64,000 nt of DNA, from positions 3,425,001-3,489,000 of the forward strand of contig NZ_CP082922.1 in assembly GCF_019931675.1 (NCBI RefSeq). Direction: 5' to 3'. Position numbers and translations under genes: made by a program. Each line of letters opens with the position of its first letter. Within the stretch, counting starts at the first letter, position 1. The DNA is from Nocardioides rotundus (GTDB lineage: Bacteria > Actinomycetota > Actinomycetes > Propionibacteriales > Nocardioidaceae). Shown here piece by piece: positions 44,612 to 52,673 of the stretch. The notes under the pieces are model-generated. The model saw only the letters and a program-made list of their open reading frames with translations, ran no database searches and had not been told where the DNA came from.

Positions 44612-46150
44612 TCACACGCTGAAGTCGACCCCCTGCGCGAGCGGCAGCTCACCGGAATAGTTGACCGTCGTGGTGGCCCGCCGCATGTAGGCCTTCCACG
44701 CGTCCGAGCCGGACTCGCGGCCGCCGCCGGTCTCCTTCTCCCCGCCGAAGGCACCGCCGATCTCGGCGCCGGAGGTGCCGATGTTGACGTTCGCGATCCC
44801 GCAGTCGGAGCCGTCGGCGGCCAGGAACCGCTCGGCCTCGGCCTGGTCGGCGGTGAACACCGCGGAGGAGAGCCCCTGCGGCACCGCGTTGTTGAGCGCC
44901 ACCGCCTCCTCGAAGCTGTCGTAGGGCAGCACGTAGAGGATCGGCGCGAAGGTCTCCCGCTCCACCACCGGCGTCTGGCCGGGCATCCGCACGACGGCCG
45001 GCTGGACGTAGTACGCCTCCTCCGCCTGGTCGGCCAGCACCCGCTCCCCGCCCGCCAGCAGCGCGCCGCCCTCGGTGGCGGCCTGCTCCAGCGCGGAGGA
45101 GTACGACGCGCACGCGCGCGCGTCGATGAGCGGACCGACGAGCGTCCCCGCCGCGGTGGGGTCGCCGATCGGCAGCCGGCCGTAGGCCTCGGCCAAGCGC
45201 TCGCACAGCTCGTCGGCCCGCGAGGAGTGCACGATCACCCGTCGCATCGTGGTGCACCGCTGCCCGGCGGTGCCCGCGGCGGCGAAGACGATGCCGCGGA
45301 CCGCGAGGTCCAGGTCGGCGCTCGGCGCGACCACGGCCGCGTTGTTGCCGCCGAGCTCGAGCAGGCAGCGGCCGAAGCGGGCGGCCACCCGCGGCCCGAC
45401 CTCGCGGCCCATCCGGGTCGACCCGGTGGCCGAGAGCAGCGCGACCCGCGGGTCGTCCACCAGCGCCTCGCCGGTCGCTCGCGCGCCGAGGACCACCTGG
45501 GAGAGCGCGGCGGGGGCACCCGCCTCGGCCACCGCCCGGTCGAGCAGGGCGGCGCAGGCGAGCGCGGTGAGCGGGGCGGCCTCCGACGGCTTCCACACCA
45601 CCGCGTCGCCGCAGACCAGCGCCAGCGCGGTGTTCCACGACCAGACGGCCGCGGGGAAGTTGAAGGCGGAGATCACGCCCACGACTCCGAGCGGATGCCA
45701 GGTCTCGGCCAGCCGGTGGCCCGGCCGCTCCGACGTCATGGTCCGGCCATAGAGCTGCCGCGAGAGCCCGACGGCGAAGTCGCAGATGTCGATCATCTCC
45801 TGGATCTCCCCGAGCGCCTCGGAGGTGATCTTCCCGACCTCCAGGCTGACCAGGGTGCCGAGCTCCTCCTTGTGCTCGACCAGCAGGTCGGCGTACCTCT
45901 TCACCAGCGCGCCGCGCTGCGGCCCCGGCACCAGCCGCCACCGCAGGAAGGCCTCGTGGGCGCGCGCGACCGCGGCCTCCACATCGGCCGGAGACGCCCA
46001 GGCGATCCGCGCCAGCTCCTCCCCGTTGACCGGCGAGAGCACCGGGTGCTCGCCGGCGGGCACCACCGCACCGCAGGCGTCCAGGGCGCTGCGCGCCCGG
46101 TCGGCGAGCTTGCCGAGCGCGGGCAGGGACGCGGGCTGGGTCTCGGACAT
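44612..46150 (-). CDS. ALDH7-type aldehyde dehydrogenase (aminoadipate semialdehyde type)
   Basis: 512 aa from ATG 46150, with GGAGG 5 nt upstream. NAD(P)-dependent aldehyde dehydrogenase with the general base region LLELGGNNAAVV and the catalytic Cys in GTAGQRCTTMRR. The C-terminal NIGTSGAEIGGAFGGEKETGGGRESGSDAWKAYMRR pattern is typical of the antiquitin/AmaB group that oxidises aminoadipate semialdehyde. It lies 21 nt after a pipecolate/sarcosine-oxidase-like gene, so a lysine or pipecolate breakdown step is likely (inference). Confidence 0.87.
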   Translation of the reverse strand: MSETQPASLPALGKLADRARSALDACGAVVPAGEHPVLSPVNGEELARIAWASPADVEAAVARAHEAFLRWRLVPGPQRGALVKRYADLLVEHKEELGTLVSLEVGKITSEALGEIQEMIDICDFAVGLSRQLYGRTMTSERPGHRLAETWHPLGVVGVISAFNFPAAVWSWNTALALVCGDAVVWKPSEAAPLTALACAALLDRAVAEAGAPAALSQVVLGARATGEALVDDPRVALLSATGSTRMGREVGPRVAARFGRCLLELGGNNAAVVAPSADLDLAVRGIVFAAAGTAGQRCTTMRRVIVHSSRADELCERLAEAYGRLPIGDPTAAGTLVGPLIDARACASYSSALEQAATEGGALLAGGERVLADQAEEAYYVQPAVVRMPGQTPVVERETFAPILYVLPYDSFEEAVALNNAVPQGLSSAVFTADQAEAERFLAADGSDCGIANVNIGTSGAEIGGAFGGEKETGGGRESGSDAWKAYMRRATTTVNYSGELPLAQGVDFSV

Positions 46151-46171
46151 GAGCACCTCCGGGGCGACGGG

Positions 46172-47302
46172 TCAGACGATGTGCCGCTCGACGACCGGGG
46201 CCGCGCCGAAGTCGCGGTCGGCGGCCAGGGTCGAGACGTCCACGACGGCATCCTGCCGCAGCCACAGGTCGCGCACGACCTCTCCCACCGCCGGCGCCAT
46301 CAGGAAGCCGTGCCCGGAGAAGCCGGTGGCGTAGACGACGTTGCCGCTCCGGCCGACCAGCCCGTTGTGGTCCGGCGTCATCTCGTACAGCCCCGCCCAC
46401 CCCGTGCGGATGCCGACGCCGGCGAGCGCGGGGGTGCGCCGCTCGATCGCCGCGGCGAGCCGGGGCAGCCAGCGGTCGTGCCGGCGTACGTCGAAGCCCG
46501 GCTCCTCCTCCGGGTCCGACATCCCGACCAGCAGCGCGTCGCCCTCGTCGTGGAAGTAGAAGGAGGTGGCGTGGTCGATGGTCATCGGCGCGCCGCGCAC
46601 CTTGCCCGGCACCTGCTCGGTGACCAGGATCTGCCGCCGCAGCGGCGTGACCGGCAGGTCCACCCCGGCGTGCGCGCCGACCCCGCGCGACCAGGCGCCG
46701 GCAGCGACCACGACGCCGTCGCAGGCGACCGGGCCCTCGGCGGTCTCGACGGCCGTGACCCGCTCCCCCACCCGCTGCATCCCGGTGACCGGCGTCCCGG
46801 TGCGCACCCGCGCGCCCAGCGCCCGCGCGGCCCGCAGATAGCCCGCGACCACCGAGGCGGGGTCGCAGTGACCGTCGCCGGCGTGGAACGCGGCAGCGAG
46901 CAGCCCGTCGCCGACGACGTACGGCGACAGCGCGACCGCCTCCTCCACCGACAGCATCCGACTCGGCACGCCCAGCGCGTTCTGCCGCTCCACGGCGCGC
47001 TCGAAGTCCGCGACGTCCTGCCCGGTGGACAACAGGAACAGGTAGCCCACCGTGTGCAGGTCGATCGCCTGTCCCAGCTCGGCCTCGAACCGACCGAACT
47101 GCGCGAGGCTGCGGGCGGCCAGCGCGATGTTCACCTCGTCGGAGAACTGTGCGCGCACGCCGCCGGCGGCCTTGATCGTGGACCCCGCCCCGGGCTCGCC
47201 ACGGTCCAGGAGGAGTACGTCGACCCCGGCCTGCGCGAGGCGGTAGGCGGCGCTCGCGCCCAGGCAGCCGGCGCCCGCCACGACGACCTCCGCGCGCTCC
47301 AT
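46172..47302 (-). CDS. FAD-dependent amino-acid oxidase (DAO/sarcosine or pipecolate oxidase-like)
   Basis: 376 aa. N-terminal FAD-binding GAGCLGASAAYRLAQAGVDVLLLDRG (about 8-33), GSTIKAAGGVRAQF as in the DAO family, and the C-terminal dinucleotide motif ATGFSGHGFLMAPAVGE. Oxidises a secondary or primary amine. Next to an aminoadipate-semialdehyde-type dehydrogenase it resembles AmaA (pipecolate oxidase); sarcosine or another imino acid remains possible. The ATG at 47302 has no ribosome site, but TACGAT ends 6 nt upstream, so it is probably leaderless. Confidence 0.83.
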   Translation of the reverse strand: MERAEVVVAGAGCLGASAAYRLAQAGVDVLLLDRGEPGAGSTIKAAGGVRAQFSDEVNIALAARSLAQFGRFEAELGQAIDLHTVGYLFLLSTGQDVADFERAVERQNALGVPSRMLSVEEAVALSPYVVGDGLLAAAFHAGDGHCDPASVVAGYLRAARALGARVRTGTPVTGMQRVGERVTAVETAEGPVACDGVVVAAGAWSRGVGAHAGVDLPVTPLRRQILVTEQVPGKVRGAPMTIDHATSFYFHDEGDALLVGMSDPEEEPGFDVRRHDRWLPRLAAAIERRTPALAGVGIRTGWAGLYEMTPDHNGLVGRSGNVVYATGFSGHGFLMAPAVGEVVRDLWLRQDAVVDVSTLAADRDFGAAPVVERHIV

Positions 47303-47339
47303 CCACGGATCGTAGGGGTGGCCTCCCTAGACTGGGAGC
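47303..47339. promoter_or_regulatory. 37-bp back-to-back leaderless promoters
   Basis: TAGACT (47328-47333) ends 6 nt before the HAD start at 47340. On the minus strand TACGAT (47314-47309) ends 6 nt before the oxidase start at 47302. With initiation about 7 nt after a -10 box, both messages would begin at or near their start codons. Any -35 elements would lie inside the opposing gene. Confidence 0.5.
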
Positions 47340-48128
47340 ATGGCGAGGACGGCGGCGTTCTTCGACCTCGACAAGACGATCATCGCCAAGTCGAGCTCCC
47401 TGGCGTTCACCCGACCGTTCCAGGCGGGTGGGCTCATCTCGCGCGGCGCCATGCTGCGTTCGGCGTACGCCCAGTTCGTCTTCCTCGTCGGCGGCGCCGA
47501 CCACGACCAGGTGGAGAAGATGCGGCAGTTCATGTCGCAGCTCGTCGAGGGCTGGGACGTCGCGACGGTGCGGGAGATCGTCGCGGACACGCTGCACAAC
47601 ATCGTCGACCCGATCGTATACGACGAGGCCGTCGACCTGATCGAGGAGCACCGGCTCGCCGGGCGGGACGTGATCGTGGTGTCGGCGTCCGGCAGCGACG
47701 TGGTGGAGCCGATCGGGCGGATGCTGGGCGCGGACCGGGTGATCGCCAGCGAGCTGGAGATCGAGGACGGGCACTACACCGGCGGCATCGCCTACTACGC
47801 CTTCGCCGAGGAGAAGGCGCGGGCGATCGAGGCGCTGGCCGCGGAGGAGGGCTACGACCTGGCGCGGTCCTTCGCCTACTCCGACTCGATCACCGACCAG
47901 CACATGCTCGGCATCGTCGGGCATCCGCACGCGGTCAACCCCGACAAGGAGCTGCGCCGCCTGGCCGAGGAGCAGGGGTGGCCGGTGCTGGTCTTCACCC
48001 GCCCCGTCGGCCTGCGCTCCCGGGCCCTGCCCCCGCCCGGGCCGACGCTCGCCGCGCTCGCGGTGACCGGCGCGGTGACCGCCGCCGGGGTGCTCTGGAG
48101 CCAGGCGCGACGGCGCCGGCTCGGTTGA
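47340..48128 (+). CDS. HAD-superfamily phosphatase (subfamily IB, SerB-like)
   Basis: 262 aa. HAD motifs: I FFDLDKTII with D9 and D11, II VIVVSASGSD, and IV AYSDSITDQHML. The small helical cap resembles phosphoserine phosphatase. The C-terminus carries a possible membrane helix (PTLAALAVTGAVTAAGVLWS). It is the Rv3661 position in the conserved tad neighbourhood. The substrate is unknown. The start is leaderless-like. Confidence 0.88.
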   Translation: MARTAAFFDLDKTIIAKSSSLAFTRPFQAGGLISRGAMLRSAYAQFVFLVGGADHDQVEKMRQFMSQLVEGWDVATVREIVADTLHNIVDPIVYDEAVDLIEEHRLAGRDVIVVSASGSDVVEPIGRMLGADRVIASELEIEDGHYTGGIAYYAFAEEKARAIEALAAEEGYDLARSFAYSDSITDQHMLGIVGHPHAVNPDKELRRLAEEQGWPVLVFTRPVGLRSRALPPPGPTLAALAVTGAVTAAGVLWSQARRRRLG

Positions 48129-48169
48129 CGCCGGGCGGAAAAGTCAAGACCCCGAGGTGGTTGTATGCC

Positions 48170-48370
48170 GCGACCCGGCGGCGTACACATGAGGAAGAAC
48201 TCCACAAGGACAACACGTGAGCCGGGTACCCACGCGGCAAACCACCCTTTGTCAGGGCGCTGACCTCCGGGATGCTCCCGGGGCAGCAGTTCGACACCTT
48301 GCACGCCTGGTAGCCATCGGTCTCACGTGTCAGCGGCGGCACCTGGCCCGAGCCGGGTGCCGCTCGCATG
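48170..48370 (+). ncRNA. candidate structured RNA (Ms1-like by position)
   Basis: The 263-bp gap between the HAD gene and the Rv3662c-like gene has no supported coding frame. A closing stem pairs ACACGTGAG (48213-48221) with CTCACGTGT (48322-48330) around about 100 nt holding smaller hairpins, for example GTCAG/CTGAC and CCGGG/CCCGG. A strong 12-bp terminator-like hairpin follows at 48336-48363 (GCGGCACCTGGC, loop CCGA). In mycobacteria Ms1/MTS2823, an RNA that binds core RNA polymerase, lies between the same two genes on the same strand. The 5' end is a guess. Confidence 0.5.
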
Positions 48371-48391
48371 TCCGGGCCCGACGGACGAGTG

Positions 48392-49114
48392 CTACCGCAG
48401 CGGGCTCGCCTCGGCGCCCTTGGTGAACGCCTCGGGCGCATAGAGCAGCCACGCGTGCAGCCCAGCCTGACCGCCGTCGCGGTACCCCCGCAGGTTCGAC
48501 TCATACGCCCCGCGGAAGGCCAGGTGCCCCGCCTCCGGCACGGTCAGCGACTTCTCGTCCACGCCCCGCGCGACCAGCACCGCCCGCTCCGCGGCCCGGG
48601 CCACCAGCCCGTTGTGCGAGGCGAACGGCGCGGCCGTCGCCAGGTCGGCGTGCACGATGGCGGCGACCAGCAGGGCCGGCGCCCTCGTCTGCCCCAGCAG
48701 CAGGTCGGCGATCTGCCGGAGGCGCGCGGCCGACTCCGGGTCGCGCGGCCGGCCCAGGCGCGCCTCCTCCACAGAGCCCGTGGCAGCCAGCGCGTGCAGC
48801 CGGGCGAACGCCTGCAGCGGCGCGCTCGACAGCAGCGGCGCGACGGAGAGCGCCTGCGTGGAGAGGCGTACGGCGTCCCGGGCGATCTCGTCGCCCTCCC
48901 CCGCGCGCACCTCGTCCAGGGTCGAGGCGGACCCCTCGAGGACGGCGCTCGCGTGCGCGCCGAGGAGCAGGGACTCGGCGGTCAGGTCCGGCGACGTACG
49001 CCGCAGCCCGCGGTCCCGGAGCAGGACGTCGATGCCGTCGCGCGCGGCGGCGTAGGCGCTCGGCACGCCCTCCAGGGACAGCAGCGGGGCGAGCGGATCG
49101 GTCGGGGTGGGCAC
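48392..49114 (-). CDS. Rv3662c-like conserved actinobacterial protein (Fic-like helical fold)
   Basis: 240 aa from a GTG at 49114. There is no ribosome site; TATCGT ends 7 nt upstream, which suits a leaderless message. It is all-helical and Ala/Leu-rich, with VLEGSASTLDEVRAGEGDE near 70 and HADLATAAPFASHNGLVARAAERAVLVARG near 150-180. The latter resembles the core of Fic proteins, but the HxFx(D/E)GNGR motif is absent, so AMP-transfer activity is not supported. It sits opposite the candidate Ms1-like RNA, as in mycobacteria. The function is unknown. Confidence 0.8.
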   Translation of the reverse strand: MPTPTDPLAPLLSLEGVPSAYAAARDGIDVLLRDRGLRRTSPDLTAESLLLGAHASAVLEGSASTLDEVRAGEGDEIARDAVRLSTQALSVAPLLSSAPLQAFARLHALAATGSVEEARLGRPRDPESAARLRQIADLLLGQTRAPALLVAAIVHADLATAAPFASHNGLVARAAERAVLVARGVDEKSLTVPEAGHLAFRGAYESNLRGYRDGGQAGLHAWLLYAPEAFTKGAEASPLR

Positions 49115-49180
49115 GGTGAGGACGATAGACGCCGGGCTCGCAGGCCCGGACGCCGCCGGGTCTGACAGACTGGCCGCGTC

Positions 49181-50050
49181 ATGACCAGCAACGACTCCTC
49201 CCCCGCCCGCTCGTTCGGCTCGGTGGCCGCGGCCTACGACCACGCGCGCCCGGACTACCCCGCGAAGGCTGCCGCGTGGCTGATGGGCGGGGACGCGCGC
49301 ACGGTGATCGAGCTGGGCGCCGGCACCGGGAAGCTGACCCGCGTGCTGGTCGAGCAGGGCCACGACGTGCACCCCATGGACCCCGACCCGGAGATGCTGC
49401 GGGTGCTGCAGGAGCGGCTGCCCGGCGTGCGGACCTCCATCGCGACCGCCGAGGCGATCCCCGCTCCGGACCGGTCGGTCGACGTCGTCGTCGCGGCCCA
49501 GTCCTTCCACTGGTTCGACCCCGAGGCCGCTCTCCCGGAGATCGCCCGGGTGCTCAAGCCGGGCGGCCACATCGCGCTGGTCTGGAACGAGCGCGACGAG
49601 CGGATCCCGTGGGTGCGCCGCCTCGGGAAGGTGCTCGGCGAGCAGGACCAGGACAACTCCGCCGATGCCGTCGTGCACTCCGACCTGTTCGGTTTCGTCG
49701 AGGACGAGAAGTTCGCGTTCTGGCAGACCATCGACCGGGTGAGCATCGTCGACCTGGCCCGCTCCCGCTCCAACATCGCCAGCCTGTCGGAGGAGGATCG
49801 CGAGGCGAAGCTGGCCGAGGTCAGCGCGTTCTACGCCGAGTACGGCCGCGGCATGGACGGCATGCAGCTGCCCTATCAGGCCCACTGCTTCCGGGCGAAG
49901 GTCTCCGACGTCCGCCCCCGCTCCCGCTCCGCCACGGCCGACCGCCCCGCGAACGAGGACGTCGAGACCCCCGCCGACGACGAGGACGGCCCCACCCCGC
50001 CGCCCGCCGACGGCGACACCGGCGAGTTCCTGCTCATCGACTTCCGCTGA
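49181..50050 (+). CDS. class I SAM-dependent methyltransferase
   Basis: 289 aa. Small-molecule type Rossmann fold: FGSVAAAYDHARPDYP at the start, motif I VIELGAGTGKLTRVL (about 43-57), then VVAAQSFHWFDPEAALPEIARVLKPGGHIALVWNERD as in the UbiE/BioC/Coq5-like group. A disordered acidic Pro-rich tail (about 250-289) ends GDTGEFLLIDFR. The substrate is unknown. The last about 60 bp are duplicated at 56787-56847 beyond the sugar operon. Confidence 0.85.
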   Translation: MTSNDSSPARSFGSVAAAYDHARPDYPAKAAAWLMGGDARTVIELGAGTGKLTRVLVEQGHDVHPMDPDPEMLRVLQERLPGVRTSIATAEAIPAPDRSVDVVVAAQSFHWFDPEAALPEIARVLKPGGHIALVWNERDERIPWVRRLGKVLGEQDQDNSADAVVHSDLFGFVEDEKFAFWQTIDRVSIVDLARSRSNIASLSEEDREAKLAEVSAFYAEYGRGMDGMQLPYQAHCFRAKVSDVRPRSRSATADRPANEDVETPADDEDGPTPPPADGDTGEFLLIDFR

Positions 50051-50067
50051 CCCGGACCTCGCCGGTC

Positions 50068-50223
50068 GTGCGCGACCTTGCCGAGCACGAACCACGGAGT
50101 ATCCGGGCGACCCGACGGCACCGACCCACGCCGCTGCGCGGTCTCCGGCCGCGACCGCGCGACTTCCTGAGTGGTTTGTGCACGGCCCCGGCGGCTGAGG
50201 CGCCACAACGCGCGCGAGGCCGC
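50068..50223. repeat. 156-bp nested palindromic repeat, copy 1
   Basis: Aligns without gaps to 57483-57638 with about 21 mismatches by eye (about 86% identity). Outer arms GCACGAACCAC and GTGGTTTGTGC enclose the inner arms GCGCGGTC and GACCGCGC. The single arm change relative to copy 2 (C to T) still allows G-T pairing. It lies in the 294-bp gap after the methyltransferase; the rest of that gap shows no gene. Confidence 0.8.
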
Positions 50224-50344
50224 AGACCCGCCCCGCGCGCCCCCGCATCTCGCGCCGGCCGCGCGTACTAGCCCCTCTGGCCCGCGTGCTGCAGTCGAGC
50301 AGGCTGACCTCGTGAAGCACCGTGAGGGGATGGCTGTGGTCTGA

Positions 50345-51529
50345 CTACGTTCCAGCGGCGGCGAACAGCACCTTCCGGCCGAGTTCGGCGGCGAGACCGC
50401 GGACGCCCGCGTGACGGCCGAGCGTGCTGGTCCCGATCCGCAGGTTGCGGGTGGCCAATGGCAGGGACCTGGCGTAGACCCGCTCGCGCACCCCGGCGAC
50501 GAGGTGGTCCCCGGCCAACCCGACCCGGCCGCCGAGGATGACCTGCTGCGGGTTGAGCAGGGACACCGCCGTGGCGATCGCATTGCCGACGACCCGACCG
50601 GCGCGGATGGTCAACGCGCGGGCGATCGGGTCGCCTGCGGCAAGCAACCGTAGGAACCCGTCCAGGTCGCCGACGTCCAGGCCGCGCGCCTGGGCGTCGC
50701 GCACCAGCGCCCAGCCGCCTGCGTATGCCTCCACGCAGCCAGATTTGCCGCAGTGGCACAACGGCTGCTCGTCACCGTGCACGCGGTCGATCTGAGTGTG
50801 GCCGAGGTCACCGGCCGCGCCCGCCGCACCGCGCAGCACTCGGCCACCGCTGATGATGCCCATGCCGACGCCGGTGCCGACCTTGACGACCAGCAGGTCT
50901 TGGAGTCGCTCCCCGGCCTCCGAGGCGACCGCCGCCTCGCCGATGGCCAGGGCGTTGGCGTCGTTCTCGACGAGCGCGGCGGTGCCGTACCAGCCCGCCA
51001 GCGTCCCGCTGACGTCGTAGCCGTCCCAGCCGGTCATGATCGGCGGGTCGACGACGCGGCCGGCCGGGTGCTCTACGGGACCGGGAAGGCCGATCGCGAC
51101 ACCCCACGGCGGGGCGGTGTCCGCGTCGCGCAGGAGTCCCTTCCATCCGTTGCGGACGATCCGCAGGATCGCCTCGGGGCCGTTGCCGATCACACTGGGG
51201 GCCCAGTGTGTGTTCAGCACGGCGCCGGCGAGGTCGCACCGAGCGAGCAGCATGCCGCTGGCTCCGACGTCGGCGACCAGTAGGCCGCCGACCCTGTTCG
51301 CGAGGCGGTAGCGGGTGGCCGGCCGGCCACGGCCGGCGCTGCGGTCTTCGTAGGCCTCGAGCAGGCCATCGGCCAACAGCCGCTCGATCCGGGAGGTGAC
51401 GGTGACCCGTGCCCATCCGGTGCGCTCGGCGACCTCGAGGCGAGTCAGCTCCTGACCGTGCTGGAACAGTGCGAGCGTCGCGGCGATCTCCGGCTCATCC
51501 AGAGCCGCAGGTCTCACCCGGGTCGCCAT
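50345..51529 (-). CDS. ROK-family transcriptional repressor of the sugar operon
   Basis: 394 aa from ATG 51529 after GAAGGA. An N-terminal winged HTH (about 10-75, LTRLEVAERTGWARVTVTSRIERLLADGLLEA) is fused to a ROK sugar-kinase-like domain. This has the ROK zinc site in CHCGKSGCVEAY and the DLGHTQID motif, where active kinases also have DLGH(x)(x), so sugar binding is likely and kinase activity is not excluded. It is divergent from the ABC operon across 111 bp with an operator-like repeat and is the presumed repressor. Confidence 0.9.
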   Translation of the reverse strand: MATRVRPAALDEPEIAATLALFQHGQELTRLEVAERTGWARVTVTSRIERLLADGLLEAYEDRSAGRGRPATRYRLANRVGGLLVADVGASGMLLARCDLAGAVLNTHWAPSVIGNGPEAILRIVRNGWKGLLRDADTAPPWGVAIGLPGPVEHPAGRVVDPPIMTGWDGYDVSGTLAGWYGTAALVENDANALAIGEAAVASEAGERLQDLLVVKVGTGVGMGIISGGRVLRGAAGAAGDLGHTQIDRVHGDEQPLCHCGKSGCVEAYAGGWALVRDAQARGLDVGDLDGFLRLLAAGDPIARALTIRAGRVVGNAIATAVSLLNPQQVILGGRVGLAGDHLVAGVRERVYARSLPLATRNLRIGTSTLGRHAGVRGLAAELGRKVLFAAAGT

Positions 51530-51583
51530 CGTCTGTCCTTCCAGCGGTCGATCACTGTCCACGTATTCAATCAGATTTGTCTG

Positions 51584-51631
51584 TTGACGAACATCACACC
51601 GCCCTTTATTGTCCAGTTCAAGACATAAAGG
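51584..51631 (+). promoter_or_regulatory. sugar-operon promoter with overlapping operator
   Basis: TTGACG (51584-51589), a 17-bp spacer and TATTGT (51607-51612) form a sigma-70-type promoter. The inverted repeat CCTTTATTGTC (51603-51613) and GACATAAAGG (51622-51631), one extra T in the left arm, covers the -10 and the ribosome site, so a bound ROK protein would block transcription. Confidence 0.6.
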
Positions 51632-51640
51632 AGCCCATAC

Positions 51641-52651
51641 ATGAACCAGTCTCTGCACACTCTCCGCGCCTGCGGCGTCCTCGCCGCCACCAGCGCGCTC
51701 ATCCTCTCCGGCTGCGGATCGAACGACACCGGCTCCGGCTCGGGCGACAACAAGAACGTCGCCGCGGTGATCAAGGGACTGGACAACCCCTTCTTCCAGG
51801 CCATGGAGGACGGCATCAAGGACCAGGCCAAGACCAGCGGCGTGCGGGCCACCGTGCAGGCGGCTCAGTCGATCACCGACACCACGGGTCAGGCGGACAA
51901 GCTGGTCGCCCTCGCCGGTCAGGACTTCGGCTGCTTCGTCGTCAACCCGATCTCGGGCACCAACCTGGTGCAGGGACTGGCCCGGGTCGCCGCCCAGGAC
52001 GTTCCGATCGTCAACATCGACTCCCCGGTCGACGCTGACGCCGCAAAGGAGGCCGGCCTGGAGTTGGACACCTACATCGGCACGGACAACACCGACGCCG
52101 GCAGCAAGGCCGGCGCAGAGATGGTCAAGGCCGTCGACCAGGGCAAGGTCGCGGTCATCGGCGGCATCGCCGGTGACGTGACCAGCGGCGCCCGAGTCGA
52201 CGGGTTCACCAAGGCGGTCGAGGGCAAGCTCGACGTCATCCAGACCACGGCTGCGGACTGGGAGCGGCAGAAGGCGCTCACCGCGGCGAGCGCGATCATG
52301 GACAAGAACCCCGACATCAAGGGCTTCTTCGCGGCGAACGACGACATGGGTCTGGGCATCGTCCAGGCCGTGAAGAACGCGGGGAAGATCGGCGAGGTCA
52401 CGGTGATCAGCGTCGACGGCACCGAGAACGCCCTCCAGGCTGTGAAGGCTGGCACCCTGCACGCGACGGTGGCGCAGTACCCCTACGCCATCGGCCAGCT
52501 CGGCATCCAGGCCTGCGAGAAGGCGATGGCCGGCGAGGACCTGCCCGCGGAGGTGGTCTCCCCGACCGCGGTGGTGACCCAGCAGAACGCCGATCAGGCG
52601 ATCGCCAAGTTCCCGGCCCCCTTCCAGCCGTTCGACAACCCGCTGCAGTGA
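51641..52651 (+). CDS. sugar ABC transporter substrate-binding lipoprotein
   Basis: 336 aa. The signal peptide ends in a lipobox LSGC near residue 23. It is a periplasmic-binding type I (ribose/allose/xylose-like) protein: VAAVIKGLDNPFFQAMEDGIKDQAK, then AVIGGIAGDVTSGARVDGFTKAV, and GFFAANDDMGLGIVQAV. It binds a monosaccharide at the outer membrane face of the cell and delivers it to the permease. GGAG lies 7 nt before the ATG. First gene of a five-gene operon. Confidence 0.92.
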   Translation: MNQSLHTLRACGVLAATSALILSGCGSNDTGSGSGDNKNVAAVIKGLDNPFFQAMEDGIKDQAKTSGVRATVQAAQSITDTTGQADKLVALAGQDFGCFVVNPISGTNLVQGLARVAAQDVPIVNIDSPVDADAAKEAGLELDTYIGTDNTDAGSKAGAEMVKAVDQGKVAVIGGIAGDVTSGARVDGFTKAVEGKLDVIQTTAADWERQKALTAASAIMDKNPDIKGFFAANDDMGLGIVQAVKNAGKIGEVTVISVDGTENALQAVKAGTLHATVAQYPYAIGQLGIQACEKAMAGEDLPAEVVSPTAVVTQQNADQAIAKFPAPFQPFDNPLQ

Positions 52652-52673
52652 CCTCCGGGACGGGATCAGTCAG

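Noticed and set aside
48129..48391. Small protein gene in the HAD-Rv3662c gap
   Set aside because: Short frames exist on both strands but lack ribosome sites and have Arg/Pro/Gly-rich random composition. Structured RNA explains the region better.
48392..49114. Fic-domain AMP-transferase
   Set aside because: The helical pattern is Fic-like but the HxFx(D/E)GNGR catalytic motif is missing, so only a distant relationship is possible.
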